A DNA stretch of 64,000 nt, from NCBI GenBank assembly GCA_035699745.1, contig DASSPH010000050.1, positions 1 through 64,000 on the forward strand. Direction: 5' to 3'. The notes under the pieces are model-generated. The model saw nothing but the letters and a program-made list of their open reading frames with translations, made no database searches and was not told the origin of the DNA. Source of the stretch: Vicinamibacterales bacterium (lineage in GTDB: Bacteria; Acidobacteriota; Vicinamibacteria; Vicinamibacterales; 2-12-FULL-66-21). Position 1 is the stretch's first letter. Every line of letters begins with the position of its first letter. Shown piece after piece: positions 35,051 to 43,287 of this stretch. The translations under genes were made by a program, and so were the position numbers.

Positions 35051-36871
35051 CTACAGATTCCGGACGAGTTGTTTGAGTGCGGTCAGCCGCTCCTGCAGCC
35101 CGGCGCGGCCGCCGGCCGCGTCGGTCTTCTGGAGCATGGCGGGCGGCAGGAACTGCCGATCCGTGCACTCGAGAATGGCCGCTGTCTCCTGCAGCTCCCG
35201 CTCCAATCCCTGCGTGGACGGCATGAACTCCGCCACGACGGTGGCGAGCGCCTCCTTCGTGACGTGGTCCGCGCCGGCCAGGATCGACGCGCGCAGCGCG
35301 CGGCCGACCATCCCTTCGATATCGGCGCCGGAGAGATGGCCGCGCTGCGGGATGGACGGAACGTCCTCGACGGCGATCCGCGATCCGAGCTTCTTCGCCA
35401 GGATCACGAACATCTGGCGGATCTCGGCCTCGTCGGTCGGATAGAACAGCGGGATGTGCACTTCGGCGCGCCCCTGGCGCTTGAGATCGATCGGCAGCAG
35501 GTCGGGGCGCGCGGTGAGCAGCATCCAGATGATCTGTCCGCGATACCGCGAGTCCCCCATCTGCGAGGCGATCATCGCGAACACGCGGCTCGACGTGCCG
35601 GAGTCCCCCTCCTGCTCCCGGCTGCCGAGCGCCGCGTCCGCCTCGTCGACGACGACCACGACCGGCCCCATCGCGCGCAGCACCGCGAGCACGCGCTCGA
35701 GGTTCCCTTCGGTCTCGCCGACGTACTTGGACCGGAAGTTCTTCAGCATCACGCACGGCACGCCGATTTCGCCGCTGACGCACTGCGCGAGGAACGATTT
35801 TCCGGTGCCGACGGGGCCGCACAGCAGATATCCCATCGGCAGGCTGTCGAGCGCGCCGCGCGCGAGCAGCGCCGCGTCCTCCCGCAGCCGCGTCTTCGCC
35901 GCCTCGTGACCGACGACGGTGTCGAGCGTCCATTTCGGCTCGATGAACTCGAGCAGCCCCTGGCATTGGCGCTCGAGCAGCCGCTTCTTCAGCGCACGGA
36001 ACGCGGCGGCGTCGAGACGCCGGCCGCTCTCGCGCGCCGACTGGAGCAGCACGTTCAGGTCGGTGAGCGAGATGCCCGCGGTGAGCTTCGCCAGCTCCGC
36101 GGCCGTGAAATCGGAGAACGCCCCGATCGGCGTCCCTGCGGTAGCGGCGCTGACGAACGATGCGCGCGCCCGCTCGTCCGGCAGCGGCACTTCGATCGCC
36201 GCGACGTGCGGATTGCCGATGAGACGCTCGCTCAGGTCGGACTTCTTCTCGTCGATCAGGACGAACGCCATGTTCATCCGCTTTACGTGCGGACTCATCG
36301 CCCAGTTCAGCATCGTCACCAGGTGCGACGAGGCCTGCATGTTCAGCCGTCCCGGCTCCCCTGACGGGAAGACGTAAGAGGCGTGGTCCATGACCACCGC
36401 GAGACTGAGACGATCGTCCTCGGCAGCCATGATGTTGGCGCGGACGAACCGATCGAGCACCGCGAACGCCGCCGCGGGCTCCTTCGGCAGCGCGCTGAGA
36501 TCGCCGACCTTACGATTGGCCAGCGTCACCATCTGCTTCAGCCGTTTCTCGTCCCGGCCGGCGAAGGCACGCAGTCCCCGTCCGAGGTCGTAGTGGAGGA
36601 CCAGCGACCATCGCCCGAAGACCTGTTCGGCCAGGAACTCGGCCAGGACGCCGTAGCGCCCTCCGTCAGGCTCGGCGCTCCCTGTGCCGGGCGACGCCGG
36701 TGCGGCATCCTCGCCGTCGATGCGGAAGAGATCGTAGGTATTGCCGTGCAGGACGAACGCCGCCGTCGTCCCGGAGAAGAACAGGTCCGCGAGCTGCGAG
36801 GCCCACACCGGAAACCAGACCGGCAGCTCCCCCGCGCCGCCCGGACGGGGCCGGCCGTTCTCAGGCGCCAT
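35051..36871 (-). CDS. two-domain AAA+ ATPase of the envelope cluster
   Basis: 606-residue cytoplasmic AAA+ protein. The N-terminal half (about 15-300) has an AAA-like layout without a usable Walker A (VLHGNTYDLFR, MDHASYVFP, FVLIDEKKSDLSERL). The C-terminal AAA domain is complete: Walker A GPVGTGKS (352-359), pore-loop-like KNFRSKYVGETEGNLERV, Walker B VVVVVDEADA (404-413), sensor segment LLTARPDLLPIDLKRQGR and an alpha-lid with LSGADIEGMVGRAL. The arrangement recalls FtsH/p97-type unfoldases and Ycf46-like proteins. It overlaps the upstream coiled-coil gene by 11 nt. I infer remodelling of an envelope complex encoded by the same operon; the substrate is unknown. Confidence 0.85.
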   Translation of the reverse strand: MAPENGRPRPGGAGELPVWFPVWASQLADLFFSGTTAAFVLHGNTYDLFRIDGEDAAPASPGTGSAEPDGGRYGVLAEFLAEQVFGRWSLVLHYDLGRGLRAFAGRDEKRLKQMVTLANRKVGDLSALPKEPAAAFAVLDRFVRANIMAAEDDRLSLAVVMDHASYVFPSGEPGRLNMQASSHLVTMLNWAMSPHVKRMNMAFVLIDEKKSDLSERLIGNPHVAAIEVPLPDERARASFVSAATAGTPIGAFSDFTAAELAKLTAGISLTDLNVLLQSARESGRRLDAAAFRALKKRLLERQCQGLLEFIEPKWTLDTVVGHEAAKTRLREDAALLARGALDSLPMGYLLCGPVGTGKSFLAQCVSGEIGVPCVMLKNFRSKYVGETEGNLERVLAVLRAMGPVVVVVDEADAALGSREQEGDSGTSSRVFAMIASQMGDSRYRGQIIWMLLTARPDLLPIDLKRQGRAEVHIPLFYPTDEAEIRQMFVILAKKLGSRIAVEDVPSIPQRGHLSGADIEGMVGRALRASILAGADHVTKEALATVVAEFMPSTQGLERELQETAAILECTDRQFLPPAMLQKTDAAGGRAGLQERLTALKQLVRNL

Positions 36872-37757
36872 GCTTGAGAACCTCGCGCAGATCGGACTCG
36901 AGGATCGGGGGAGGCTCCTCCAACTGATCGCCGAGCCCGGTCAGATGCTGCAGCTCGCTCACCGTCTTTTCGGTCTGGCGCATGCTCTCGGCGGCCGAAT
37001 CCACCTGGCTGCTGAGGAAATCGGGATCCTGCCGGTTGACCGTCATCTCGGCGAGCGCCTGGATCTTGCCTTCGATGCGATCCAGTTCGATGCGTACGAA
37101 CTCGGCGTTCTTCTTCGCGCGGGCGAAGTTGTCGAGCCGCAGTTCGCCGCTGGCGATGCTGTCCTGGAGGGATCGGACCACACGCTCGTCGCCGCCGGTC
37201 TGGGCCGAGGCGAGCCGGGTCCGCAGCTCCGCGAGCCGGGCGTTCAGATCCTTCTCGTCCATGGCGGCGAGGAACCGGTCGAGCGCCGTCCGTGAGACGA
37301 GCAGGCGCAGGAACAGCCAGAGCAGACGATCGAGTCCCGGGGTGCGGATGTCCTCTGCCGCGCCGGGGTGATCGCCGGCGGCGCCGCGCACGCCCGCCGC
37401 GATTTTCCGCATCTCGAGGCAGCGCCCGTGGAGCCGCTCGAAGCGGGCGCGCTCCGCCGCCGGCAGTCCGGCGAGCATCGTCACCAGCGAGGGGGCCGGC
37501 TGCTGCGGCACGTCGGCCGTGCCGGCGCCGGTGCGGCGGGCGTGCACCCTGGCGTCGATCGCGGCACGGAATCGCGGGATGGAGACGAGGCCGGCGAGAT
37601 ACGTCGCCTCTATCGCCCCGACGATCGGCAACAGCAGATCGGGGAACGGCGTGAGCGCGGCGGCCGCCGTCCCGCCGAAGAACAGCAGCAGGTTCCACCG
37701 GAAGAGAAACGCTTCCAGCAGGTAGTCCTTCAATCCCGCGCCGCGCGGCTCAGTCAT
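36861..37757 (-). CDS. membrane protein with cytoplasmic coiled coil (envelope cluster)
   Basis: 298 residues, no known family. Two hydrophobic segments near the N-terminus (NLLLFFGGTAAAALTPFPDLL and LLPIVGAIEATYLAGLVSI) are followed by more than 200 soluble, helix-prone residues with long heptad-like stretches (LAELRTRLASA, VRIELDRIEGKIQALAEM, SAAESMRQTEKTVSELQHL). The ATG at 37757 overlaps the end of the ABC ATPase gene by 8 nt. Its plan (membrane hairpin plus coiled coil) would suit a scaffold connecting the membrane to PspA or to the AAA+ ATPase encoded next; that is inference. Confidence 0.75.
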   Translation of the reverse strand: MTEPRGAGLKDYLLEAFLFRWNLLLFFGGTAAAALTPFPDLLLPIVGAIEATYLAGLVSIPRFRAAIDARVHARRTGAGTADVPQQPAPSLVTMLAGLPAAERARFERLHGRCLEMRKIAAGVRGAAGDHPGAAEDIRTPGLDRLLWLFLRLLVSRTALDRFLAAMDEKDLNARLAELRTRLASAQTGGDERVVRSLQDSIASGELRLDNFARAKKNAEFVRIELDRIEGKIQALAEMTVNRQDPDFLSSQVDSAAESMRQTEKTVSELQHLTGLGDQLEEPPPILESDLREVLKHGA

Positions 37758-38553
37758 CGCCCGCCCGCGTGGAAGAAGCGAGCCCCTCGACGATGTCGCG
37801 GATCTCGAAGACCCTGGCCAGGAACTCGGGCTCGCGCTGCATCTCCTTCGGAGGACGGTGCGGCTTCGGCACCTCCATCTGGCGCAGGATCGTGCCGGGC
37901 GCCGCCGAGAAGATGTAGACGCGGTCGCCGAGGTAGACGGCTTCCTCGATCGAGTGGGTGACGAAGAACACCGTCGCCTGCGCGTCGTGCCAGAGATCGA
38001 CGAGCAGCGCCTGCATGTTCAGACGCGTCGCCGGATCGAGCGCCCCGAACGGCTCGTCCATCAGGATGATGCGCGGCGACAGGATCAGCGTCCGCGCGAT
38101 CGCGACTCTCTGCCGCATCCCGCCGGACAGTTCGCTCGGGAACTTCCCCGCGTCGCGCGCCACGTCGAGGCCGACCTTCGCGATCCACTCGCGCGCCAGC
38201 TCGCGGCGCTCCTTGCGTGCCATGCCGCGGCATTCGAGGCCGAAGGCGACGTTGTCCTCGACCGTGCGGTTGTCGAACGAGGTGTAGTCCTGGAAGACCA
38301 TGCTGCGGTCGGATCCGGGCGCCGACACCGGCTTGCCGCCGACGAGCACCGTCCCCTCCGTCGGCGGGTGGTGCGGCGCCAGGCCGGCGATCAGGCGCAG
38401 GACGGTGGACTTGCCGCAGCCCGAAGGCCCGAGGATCGAGATGAACTCCCCTGCCCCCGGCAGATCCGGCACGCTGAAGGACACGTCGCGGATCACCGTC
38501 AGCTTGCCGAACCGCTTGGTGACGTTGGAAAACTCGACGATGCTGGGGGTCAT
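37750..38553 (-). CDS. ABC transporter ATPase, nitrate/sulfonate/taurine (NrtD/SsuB/TauB) type
   Basis: Cytoplasmic ATPase of an importer-type ABC system. Walker A GPSGCGKS, Q-loop MVFQDYTSFDNRTV, signature LSGGMRQRVAIART, Walker B RIILMDEPFGALDPATR and the H-loop FVTHSIEEAVYLGDRVYIFS are intact. The ATG at 38553 is the start; sequence upstream in this frame belongs to the permease gene in another frame. It overlaps the permease stop by 4 nt and the next gene by 8 nt. The family imports nitrate, sulfonates, thiamine precursors and similar solutes. Here the attached genes make classical nutrient import doubtful. Confidence 0.92.
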   Translation of the reverse strand: MTPSIVEFSNVTKRFGKLTVIRDVSFSVPDLPGAGEFISILGPSGCGKSTVLRLIAGLAPHHPPTEGTVLVGGKPVSAPGSDRSMVFQDYTSFDNRTVEDNVAFGLECRGMARKERRELAREWIAKVGLDVARDAGKFPSELSGGMRQRVAIARTLILSPRIILMDEPFGALDPATRLNMQALLVDLWHDAQATVFFVTHSIEEAVYLGDRVYIFSAAPGTILRQMEVPKPHRPPKEMQREPEFLARVFEIRDIVEGLASSTRAGDD

Positions 38554-39368
38554 TCCTCGACCACGCGATGCGGAAACAGCCCGCGCTGGAACCAGAGCAG
38601 CACGCGGTCGATCGCGAATGCCAGCAGGCCGATGATGATCAGAATCAGAATGATGTGCTCGGACAGTCCGCGGCGCTGGCTTGCCATCAACAGGTAGCCG
38701 AGCCCGTGCTCGGCGTTGATCAGCTCGGCGAGCATGATGTAGCCGAACGCCAGTCCGAACAGGTGCCGCAGGCTGGTGTAGATCTCCGGCAGGGCGAGCG
38801 GCACCAGCACCTTGGTGATCGCCTGCCACGGGCGCGCGCCGAGGGTCTGCGCCGTCTCGACGTAGCGGTCCGGCACGCCGGTGATCGCCGAGACGGTGTC
38901 CGAATAGACGAACGGGACGCAGGCGATGAAGATGAACATCACTTTCTGCGTCTCGTCGATGCCGAACCACAGGATCGTGAGCGGGATCAGCGCCGCCACC
39001 GGCAGGTTGCGTCCGAACAGCGCCAGCGGCGCGCCCGCCGACTCGATGACGCGCCAGGCGCCGGCGAGAATGCCCAGCGGGACGCCGATCAGCGCCGCCA
39101 GGCCGAAGCCGACCATGACGCGCTGCAGCGTCGCCGCGATGCTCTGCAGCAGCGCGCGCTCCTTCAGCAGCACGGGGAACGAGCGCAGCACTTCAATCGG
39201 GCTGGGCAGAATCACCGGCGAGATCAGCCGGTCCTCGACGTCGGCCCCGAGCGTCGCCAGCCACCACGCGAGCACGACGACGGCCAGCGCGAGGGCGCCG
39301 ATCAGGCGCCGCGTCATCCGCGGCGGTGAAAGGCGCAGCGCCAGCAGCGAGCGCCCGGCGTGCGCCAT
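38550..39368 (-). CDS. ABC transporter permease, nitrate/sulfonate/taurine type
   Basis: 272-residue inner-membrane permease with about six helices. The EAA loop reads YVETAQTLGARPWQAITKVLVPLALPEIYTSL (shortened here to its core AQTLGARPWQAITKVLVPL), the site that contacts the ATPase. SPSPIEVLRSFPVL-like sequence near the N-terminus is typical of SsuC/TauC proteins. The ATG directly abuts the TAG stop of the substrate-binding/OmpA fusion gene. It pairs with the following ATPase to form a transporter core. Confidence 0.92.
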   Translation of the reverse strand: MAHAGRSLLALRLSPPRMTRRLIGALALAVVVLAWWLATLGADVEDRLISPVILPSPIEVLRSFPVLLKERALLQSIAATLQRVMVGFGLAALIGVPLGILAGAWRVIESAGAPLALFGRNLPVAALIPLTILWFGIDETQKVMFIFIACVPFVYSDTVSAITGVPDRYVETAQTLGARPWQAITKVLVPLALPEIYTSLRHLFGLAFGYIMLAELINAEHGLGYLLMASQRRGLSEHIILILIIIGLLAFAIDRVLLWFQRGLFPHRVVEE

Positions 39369-41099
39369 CTACTTGGCGGCCGGCGTCGCTTCCGCCGGAT
39401 ACACCTTGATCTCGACCCGGCGGTTCTTGGCGTTGTTCTCCGGATCCGAGGCATCCGCCGGGCGATCCCAGCCCATCCCCGCCGTCGAGAACTGGTTCGG
39501 CTGCAGCGAGGGGAACTTCCGCAGGATCGCTTCCTTCACCGCGTTGGCGCGATTCAACGACAGCTCCTGCACCAGGCTCTTCGGCACCGAGGCCTTCATC
39601 GATCCGTCGGTGTGCCCCTCGACGACGATCCGCGCGGCGCCGTACTGGCCGGCGAGCTTGCCGATCTCCTCGACCACGAACGCGACGTTCGGATCGTAGA
39701 GCTCCTCGACCTCCTTGCCGTCCTGGTTGCGGGTGATCTTCTTGTTCAGATCCCAGGAATTCGGGAAGAAGTGGATCACCACCGTCTTGGTCAGGATCTC
39801 GTCCTTCTCCCCCTTCACCGCGCCGGCGCTCGCCGGCGCGAACTGGATGTCGTACTCGTTCTTCTGGCTGGCGTACTTCGGCTCGGCGCCGAGCTTCTGG
39901 ATGACGGAGAAATCCATCACCTGATCGAAGGGCGTCTGCTGCGTCACGGCGTTGATCCGCTTGTAGAGGAAGTAGGCCGTGTTCCAGGTCCGCTCGAAGC
40001 TGGTCGGATTGTTCTGGTTGAGGAAGAAGTCGCGGTTCTCGGCGTAGTTGGTCGAGTGGGCGTCGCCGAGCATCCCCAGCGTGTCGGTCTCCGGGATCGA
40101 GTAGCCGGCGGCCATCAGCTTGGCGACGCGCTGCTTGGCCTCCTGGGTCTTGAGATCGATCATCGCGTCGAAGATGCCGCGGGTGATCCCCTCGACGACG
40201 TCCGGGTTGTCCTTGGCGAAGTCGGCGCGCGCGAACCAGATGTCGGCGATCAGCTTGTTCGCCGTCGACGTGGTGACCAGCATGCGGTTGCCCCGCGCCT
40301 TCTCCAGGTTGTAGATGTCCGGCGCCCAGCTCACGCAGCCCGAGATGCTCTTGTCGGCGTTGAACGCGGCGGCCGCCTGGAACGCATCCTGGGTGAACTT
40401 GAAGTTGACCTCCGACGGCTGCACGCCGGCATTGATCAGCGCGTTGAGGATGAAGAAATGCGACGGCGAATTCTGCGCCAGCACCACGGTCTTGCCGCGC
40501 AGGTCCGCCATGGTCTTGATGTTCTCGCGGACGACGATGCCGTCGCCGCCGTTCGACCAGTCGACCTGCTGGTAGATGCGCGGCATGACGCGCGAGTCCT
40601 TGCGCAGCCCCTCGAGGAAGAGCGGCACCATGTCGAGCGTCGCCCAGCCGATGTGGATGTTGCCGGCGGCGTAGGCGTCGCGCATCGCGATCGGGTCGTC
40701 GATGAGGACGAGCTCGACCTTGAAGTCCCTGCCGCCGGGCGTCTTCCACAGCTTGCCCGGCTTGAAGCCGTTGTTGGCGTAGATGATCGGGCTCCACCCC
40801 GCCCAGACGTTGATCGCGAAGCGGACCGTGCGATCCGCCATCGGCGTGTAGCTCGAGATCCCCTTGACCTCGGGCAGCCGCGCCGAGGGCACGAAGTTGT
40901 ACTCCTTGACGGTCGTGATGCCGCTGTTGTCCGGCGCCTCGGCGCCGGTCTTCATCTTCGCCAGTTCGTCGGCCGTGAACTGTCCGGTCGTCTGCTTCGG
41001 CCCGATCGCGCCGTAGCGCCACAGGGCGAGGCCGACGAGGCCGAGCACGACGAGCAGAACGGCGACGTAGAACGCGGGCCTGGGCTGTCCGTTCGACAT
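39369..41099 (-). CDS. substrate-binding protein fused to an OmpA-like peptidoglycan-binding domain
   Basis: 576-residue chimera. Residues 9-28 are a single hydrophobic segment without a cleavage site, probably a membrane anchor. Residues about 90-350 form an NMT1/TauA-type periplasmic binding domain (VRFAINVWAGWSPIIYANNG, AAGNIHIGWATLDMVPLFLE, LRGKTVVLAQNSPSHFFILN). Residues about 436-568 form an OmpA domain: TVVIHFFPNSWDLN, VEGHTDGS (493-500), LSLNRANAVKEAIL and NAKNRRVEIKVYP, the residues that hold diaminopimelate. The protein would be tethered to both the inner membrane and peptidoglycan. It lies directly upstream of its permease and downstream of pspA. Confidence 0.9.
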   Translation of the reverse strand: MSNGQPRPAFYVAVLLVVLGLVGLALWRYGAIGPKQTTGQFTADELAKMKTGAEAPDNSGITTVKEYNFVPSARLPEVKGISSYTPMADRTVRFAINVWAGWSPIIYANNGFKPGKLWKTPGGRDFKVELVLIDDPIAMRDAYAAGNIHIGWATLDMVPLFLEGLRKDSRVMPRIYQQVDWSNGGDGIVVRENIKTMADLRGKTVVLAQNSPSHFFILNALINAGVQPSEVNFKFTQDAFQAAAAFNADKSISGCVSWAPDIYNLEKARGNRMLVTTSTANKLIADIWFARADFAKDNPDVVEGITRGIFDAMIDLKTQEAKQRVAKLMAAGYSIPETDTLGMLGDAHSTNYAENRDFFLNQNNPTSFERTWNTAYFLYKRINAVTQQTPFDQVMDFSVIQKLGAEPKYASQKNEYDIQFAPASAGAVKGEKDEILTKTVVIHFFPNSWDLNKKITRNQDGKEVEELYDPNVAFVVEEIGKLAGQYGAARIVVEGHTDGSMKASVPKSLVQELSLNRANAVKEAILRKFPSLQPNQFSTAGMGWDRPADASDPENNAKNRRVEIKVYPAEATPAAK

Positions 41100-41111
41100 C
41101 TGATCGACTCC

Positions 41112-41882
41112 TTAGCTGGTCTGGGTGTCGGTAGCCTTGACGTCGGCATTCTCGACCGCGGGTCCGAGATCCTTGGCGGCCTTCGACATCGGCGCGGTGT
41201 CGGGGGATTTCAGCCCCAGCTCGACCTCGAAGTCGCTGAGCGCCTGCTCCGCCAGCATGCCCTGCATGCGCTCCTCGGCCTCGATCTCGGCGATCCCTTT
41301 CTGCGACAGATCGGCGGCGACCCGCACCTTGCCGCGGTTCTGATCGATCTTCTGCTGGATCACCGACTCGATCTCGCCGAAGTCGGTGGTGAGATTTACG
41401 TCGAACGACTCGGAGAGCTTGGCGATCTCCGCTTCCGCGGCGCTCATCTTCAGCTCGGCGTCGTATTTCTGGATCTTCTCGCGCAGCTCGATCAGCTTGC
41501 TGTTGGCGTGCTGGATCTTCTTCAGGTTGTTGCCGTAGGCGGTCTCGTGCATCTGGAGCTGCCCCTCGTTGGCGGCAAGCTCCTGCTTCGCCTTCTGCAG
41601 CTCCAGGGCGAACTTCGCCGCGGTCGTGCGATCCCCGGCCTTGAGATACGCCTTGGTCTCGGCCTCGAGCTTCTGCACGTGCGACCGGTTCGCCGCCACC
41701 TGCCGGGTGACGCGCTCCACCAGGCCGCGGTACTGCTCCAGGCCGGTGCGTCCCTCCTTCAACTGCGCGACGGCGAGGTCGTACTCGTAACGCATCTGCG
41801 CAATCGGATCCGCCTCCCAGAACAGGTTGGCGACCTTGTTGATCTGCGCGACGAAGGCGGACCAGAACTTTTGCAGGATCAT
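41112..41882 (-). CDS. pspA: PspA/IM30 family membrane-stress protein
   Basis: ESCRT-III-like coiled-coil protein that binds and repairs stressed inner membranes. The 256 residues show the long helical hairpin (RYEYDLAVAQLKEGRTGLEQ, VERVTRQVAANRSHVQKLEA, LELQKAKQELAANEGQLQM, ANSKLIELREKIQKYDAEL) and the later helices with DFGEIESVIQQKIDQNRGK. The N-terminal amphipathic helix is replaced by FWSAFVAQINKVANLFWEAD. A C-terminal tail of about 35 residues is polar. GGAGC lies 5 nt before the ATG. The neighbours pspB/C/F are absent; instead it sits between a VWA lipoprotein and the binding-protein/OmpA fusion. Confidence 0.9.
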   Translation of the reverse strand: MILQKFWSAFVAQINKVANLFWEADPIAQMRYEYDLAVAQLKEGRTGLEQYRGLVERVTRQVAANRSHVQKLEAETKAYLKAGDRTTAAKFALELQKAKQELAANEGQLQMHETAYGNNLKKIQHANSKLIELREKIQKYDAELKMSAAEAEIAKLSESFDVNLTTDFGEIESVIQQKIDQNRGKVRVAADLSQKGIAEIEAEERMQGMLAEQALSDFEVELGLKSPDTAPMSKAAKDLGPAVENADVKATDTQTS

Positions 41883-41915
41883 GTCAGCTCCCAGCTTCCG
41901 GCTGCCGGCTTCCGG

Positions 41916-42824
41916 CTATTTCTTCAAAGGCGCTTCCGCGCCGGTGACGGCTTCCGCCAGAATCTTGCCCTGATAGATGTCGTCGAGCGCCTTCTGCAGC
42001 TCGGCTCCGGTGTTGGCGCCGATGACGTCGCCGCCGACCTCCTTGAGGAAGCCGAACTTGTCGGGCGACGTGTCGAAGGCGACGAAGTACACCTGCACGC
42101 CGCGCTGGCTCTTGCTCCAGATGTCGCGCGCGACGCGCTCGGGGCTGCGGCCGTTGGTGTTCTCGCCGTCCGTGACCACGATCAGGTACTTGCGGAAGAC
42201 GCCGGCGCGGTAGAGATCCGGGCGCGCCTCGCGCATGGCGTCGCCGATCGCGGTGCCGCCGCCCGGCGCGGGCAGCTCGGCGAGCGCCGCGCGCACGCCG
42301 GCGCGATCGTACGGCTGAATCGGCCGCAGCGTACGGACCCCGCTCGAGAAGCTGTAGACGCCGATCTTGATGGGGAAATCCGGCCGCCTGGCGATGAAGG
42401 CGTCGGTGGCGTCGAGCATCGCCTCGAGGGCCTCGCGCGCGACCGCGTGCTTGCGCCGCGAGTCGCCGGGAACGTACTCCTTCATCGAACCGGAGGTGTC
42501 GACGAGAATCGCCACCGCGGCGCCCAGCCCCTCTTCGACCTCGGCTTGATACGGCGCGGAGGACTCGGGCTCGGAAACCGCCGCGGGCGGCTGCTCGCGC
42601 GGCCTGGCCTCGCACGCCGCAAGCGCGGCCGTCAGCAGCAGCACGCCCAGAAAAAGGGGACAGTCCCCTTTTCGGCGCGGGGCCGTCAGCAGCAGCAGAA
42701 AAAGGGGACTGTCCCCTTTTCGGCGCGGGATGAAGCCGGACCTGCTCGAAGCGGTCTGAGTCACCGGCGCGCAGATTGGCATCGGGGCAGCCCGCAGTCT
42801 ACCGTCGGGGTCGGCCGTGATCAA
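41916..42824 (-). CDS. VWA-domain lipoprotein of the envelope cluster
   Basis: von Willebrand A domain with an intact metal site: VAILVDTSGSMKEYVPGD (DxSxS), the Thr-containing loop GGGTAIGDAMREARPD and VVTDGENTNGRSPERV. It is preceded by a lipoprotein signal, LLLTAALAAC, so the mature protein would be lipid-anchored. The region before the lipobox is two translated REP units (PRRKGDSPLF and PRRKGDCPLF) that now provide the basic n-region of the signal. The start is uncertain: TTG 42824, ATG 42782 or an internal GTG. TTG 42824 follows the previous stop by one base. The gap to pspA is 33 nt. Confidence 0.82.
   Translation of the reverse strand: MITADPDGRLRAAPMPICAPVTQTASSRSGFIPRRKGDSPLFLLLLTAPRRKGDCPLFLGVLLLTAALAACEARPREQPPAAVSEPESSAPYQAEVEEGLGAAVAILVDTSGSMKEYVPGDSRRKHAVAREALEAMLDATDAFIARRPDFPIKIGVYSFSSGVRTLRPIQPYDRAGVRAALAELPAPGGGTAIGDAMREARPDLYRAGVFRKYLIVVTDGENTNGRSPERVARDIWSKSQRGVQVYFVAFDTSPDKFGFLKEVGGDVIGANTGAELQKALDDIYQGKILAEAVTGAEAPLKK
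42651..42729. repeat. tandem pair of REP-like palindromes inside the VWA gene
   Basis: Two 31-bp copies (42651-42681 and 42699-42729, period 48 bp) with core AAAAGGGGACAGTCCCCTTT, the second with ACT for ACA, separated by a duplicated piece of the gene (GCCGTCAGCAGCAGCAG). Both are in frame in the signal-peptide coding part. Confidence 0.85.
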
Positions 42825-42825
42825 G

Positions 42826-43155
42826 TTAGCGGTCCCGGCGCTCGAAGGTCAGGTAGAGCGGACCGACACCGAGAATGCCGAGCAGCGACAGGGTGCCGCT
42901 CCCGGCGCGGTTCACGACGACGAACCGGGCGTGCTCGCCCGGCTGGAGGTCCACCTCGATGTTTTTCCAGAACAAGGTGTTGTGCGCCTTCAGACGATGC
43001 CGGCCAGGCGCGACGCTCTTCGTCGCCTGCTGACCGAAGAGCAGCGTCCCCAGCCGCTCACCGTCCATCGACACCACGATCTGACGGTCGCGGACGTCAT
43101 TCGGTTCAGTGCGCGTGACCGTGACGCGCGCGGGCTCAGCGGCGGGGTCGGCCAT
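42826..43155 (-). CDS. small beta-rich protein, probable first gene of the envelope cluster
   Basis: 109 residues with alternating strands: RVTVTRTEPNDVRDRQIVVS, DGERLGTLLFGQQATKSVAP, GRHRLKAHNTLFWKNIEVDL and GEHARFVVVNRAG. It ends in a hydrophobic segment (TLSLLGILGVGPLYLTF). The pattern resembles a PEGA-like or carboxypeptidase-regulatory sandwich with a C-terminal membrane anchor, but I do not name a family. ATG start at 43155. A promoter-like TTGAAA-18-TAAGAT lies 28 nt upstream. The next gene (VWA) can start one base after its stop, which ties it to the cluster. Confidence 0.65.
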   Translation of the reverse strand: MADPAAEPARVTVTRTEPNDVRDRQIVVSMDGERLGTLLFGQQATKSVAPGRHRLKAHNTLFWKNIEVDLQPGEHARFVVVNRAGSGTLSLLGILGVGPLYLTFERRDR

Positions 43156-43182
43156 AGGGAAAAAAAGTCATGGACTCGGAAG

Positions 43183-43212
43183 ATCTTACCGTCTGCGAAC
43201 GCGACAATTTCA
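43183..43212 (-). promoter_or_regulatory. candidate promoter of the nine-gene envelope cluster
   Basis: Minus strand: TTGAAA (43212-43207), 18-nt spacer, TAAGAT (43188-43183). The leader to the first ATG would be about 20 nt. Confidence 0.5.
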
Positions 43213-43287
43213 ACCGCGCGCGCAAATTCCGGCGGAACTTTCGACAGATGAGATGGATCCGGTTTTGCTGGCGCGGTCCGCATCCGT

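Noticed and set aside
39360-43118. Open reading frame of over 1200 codons on the plus strand across the envelope cluster
   Set aside because: It is an antisense shadow caused by the strong third-position GC bias. Its product is repetitive Arg/Asp/Val-rich sequence, while the minus strand encodes recognisable families throughout.
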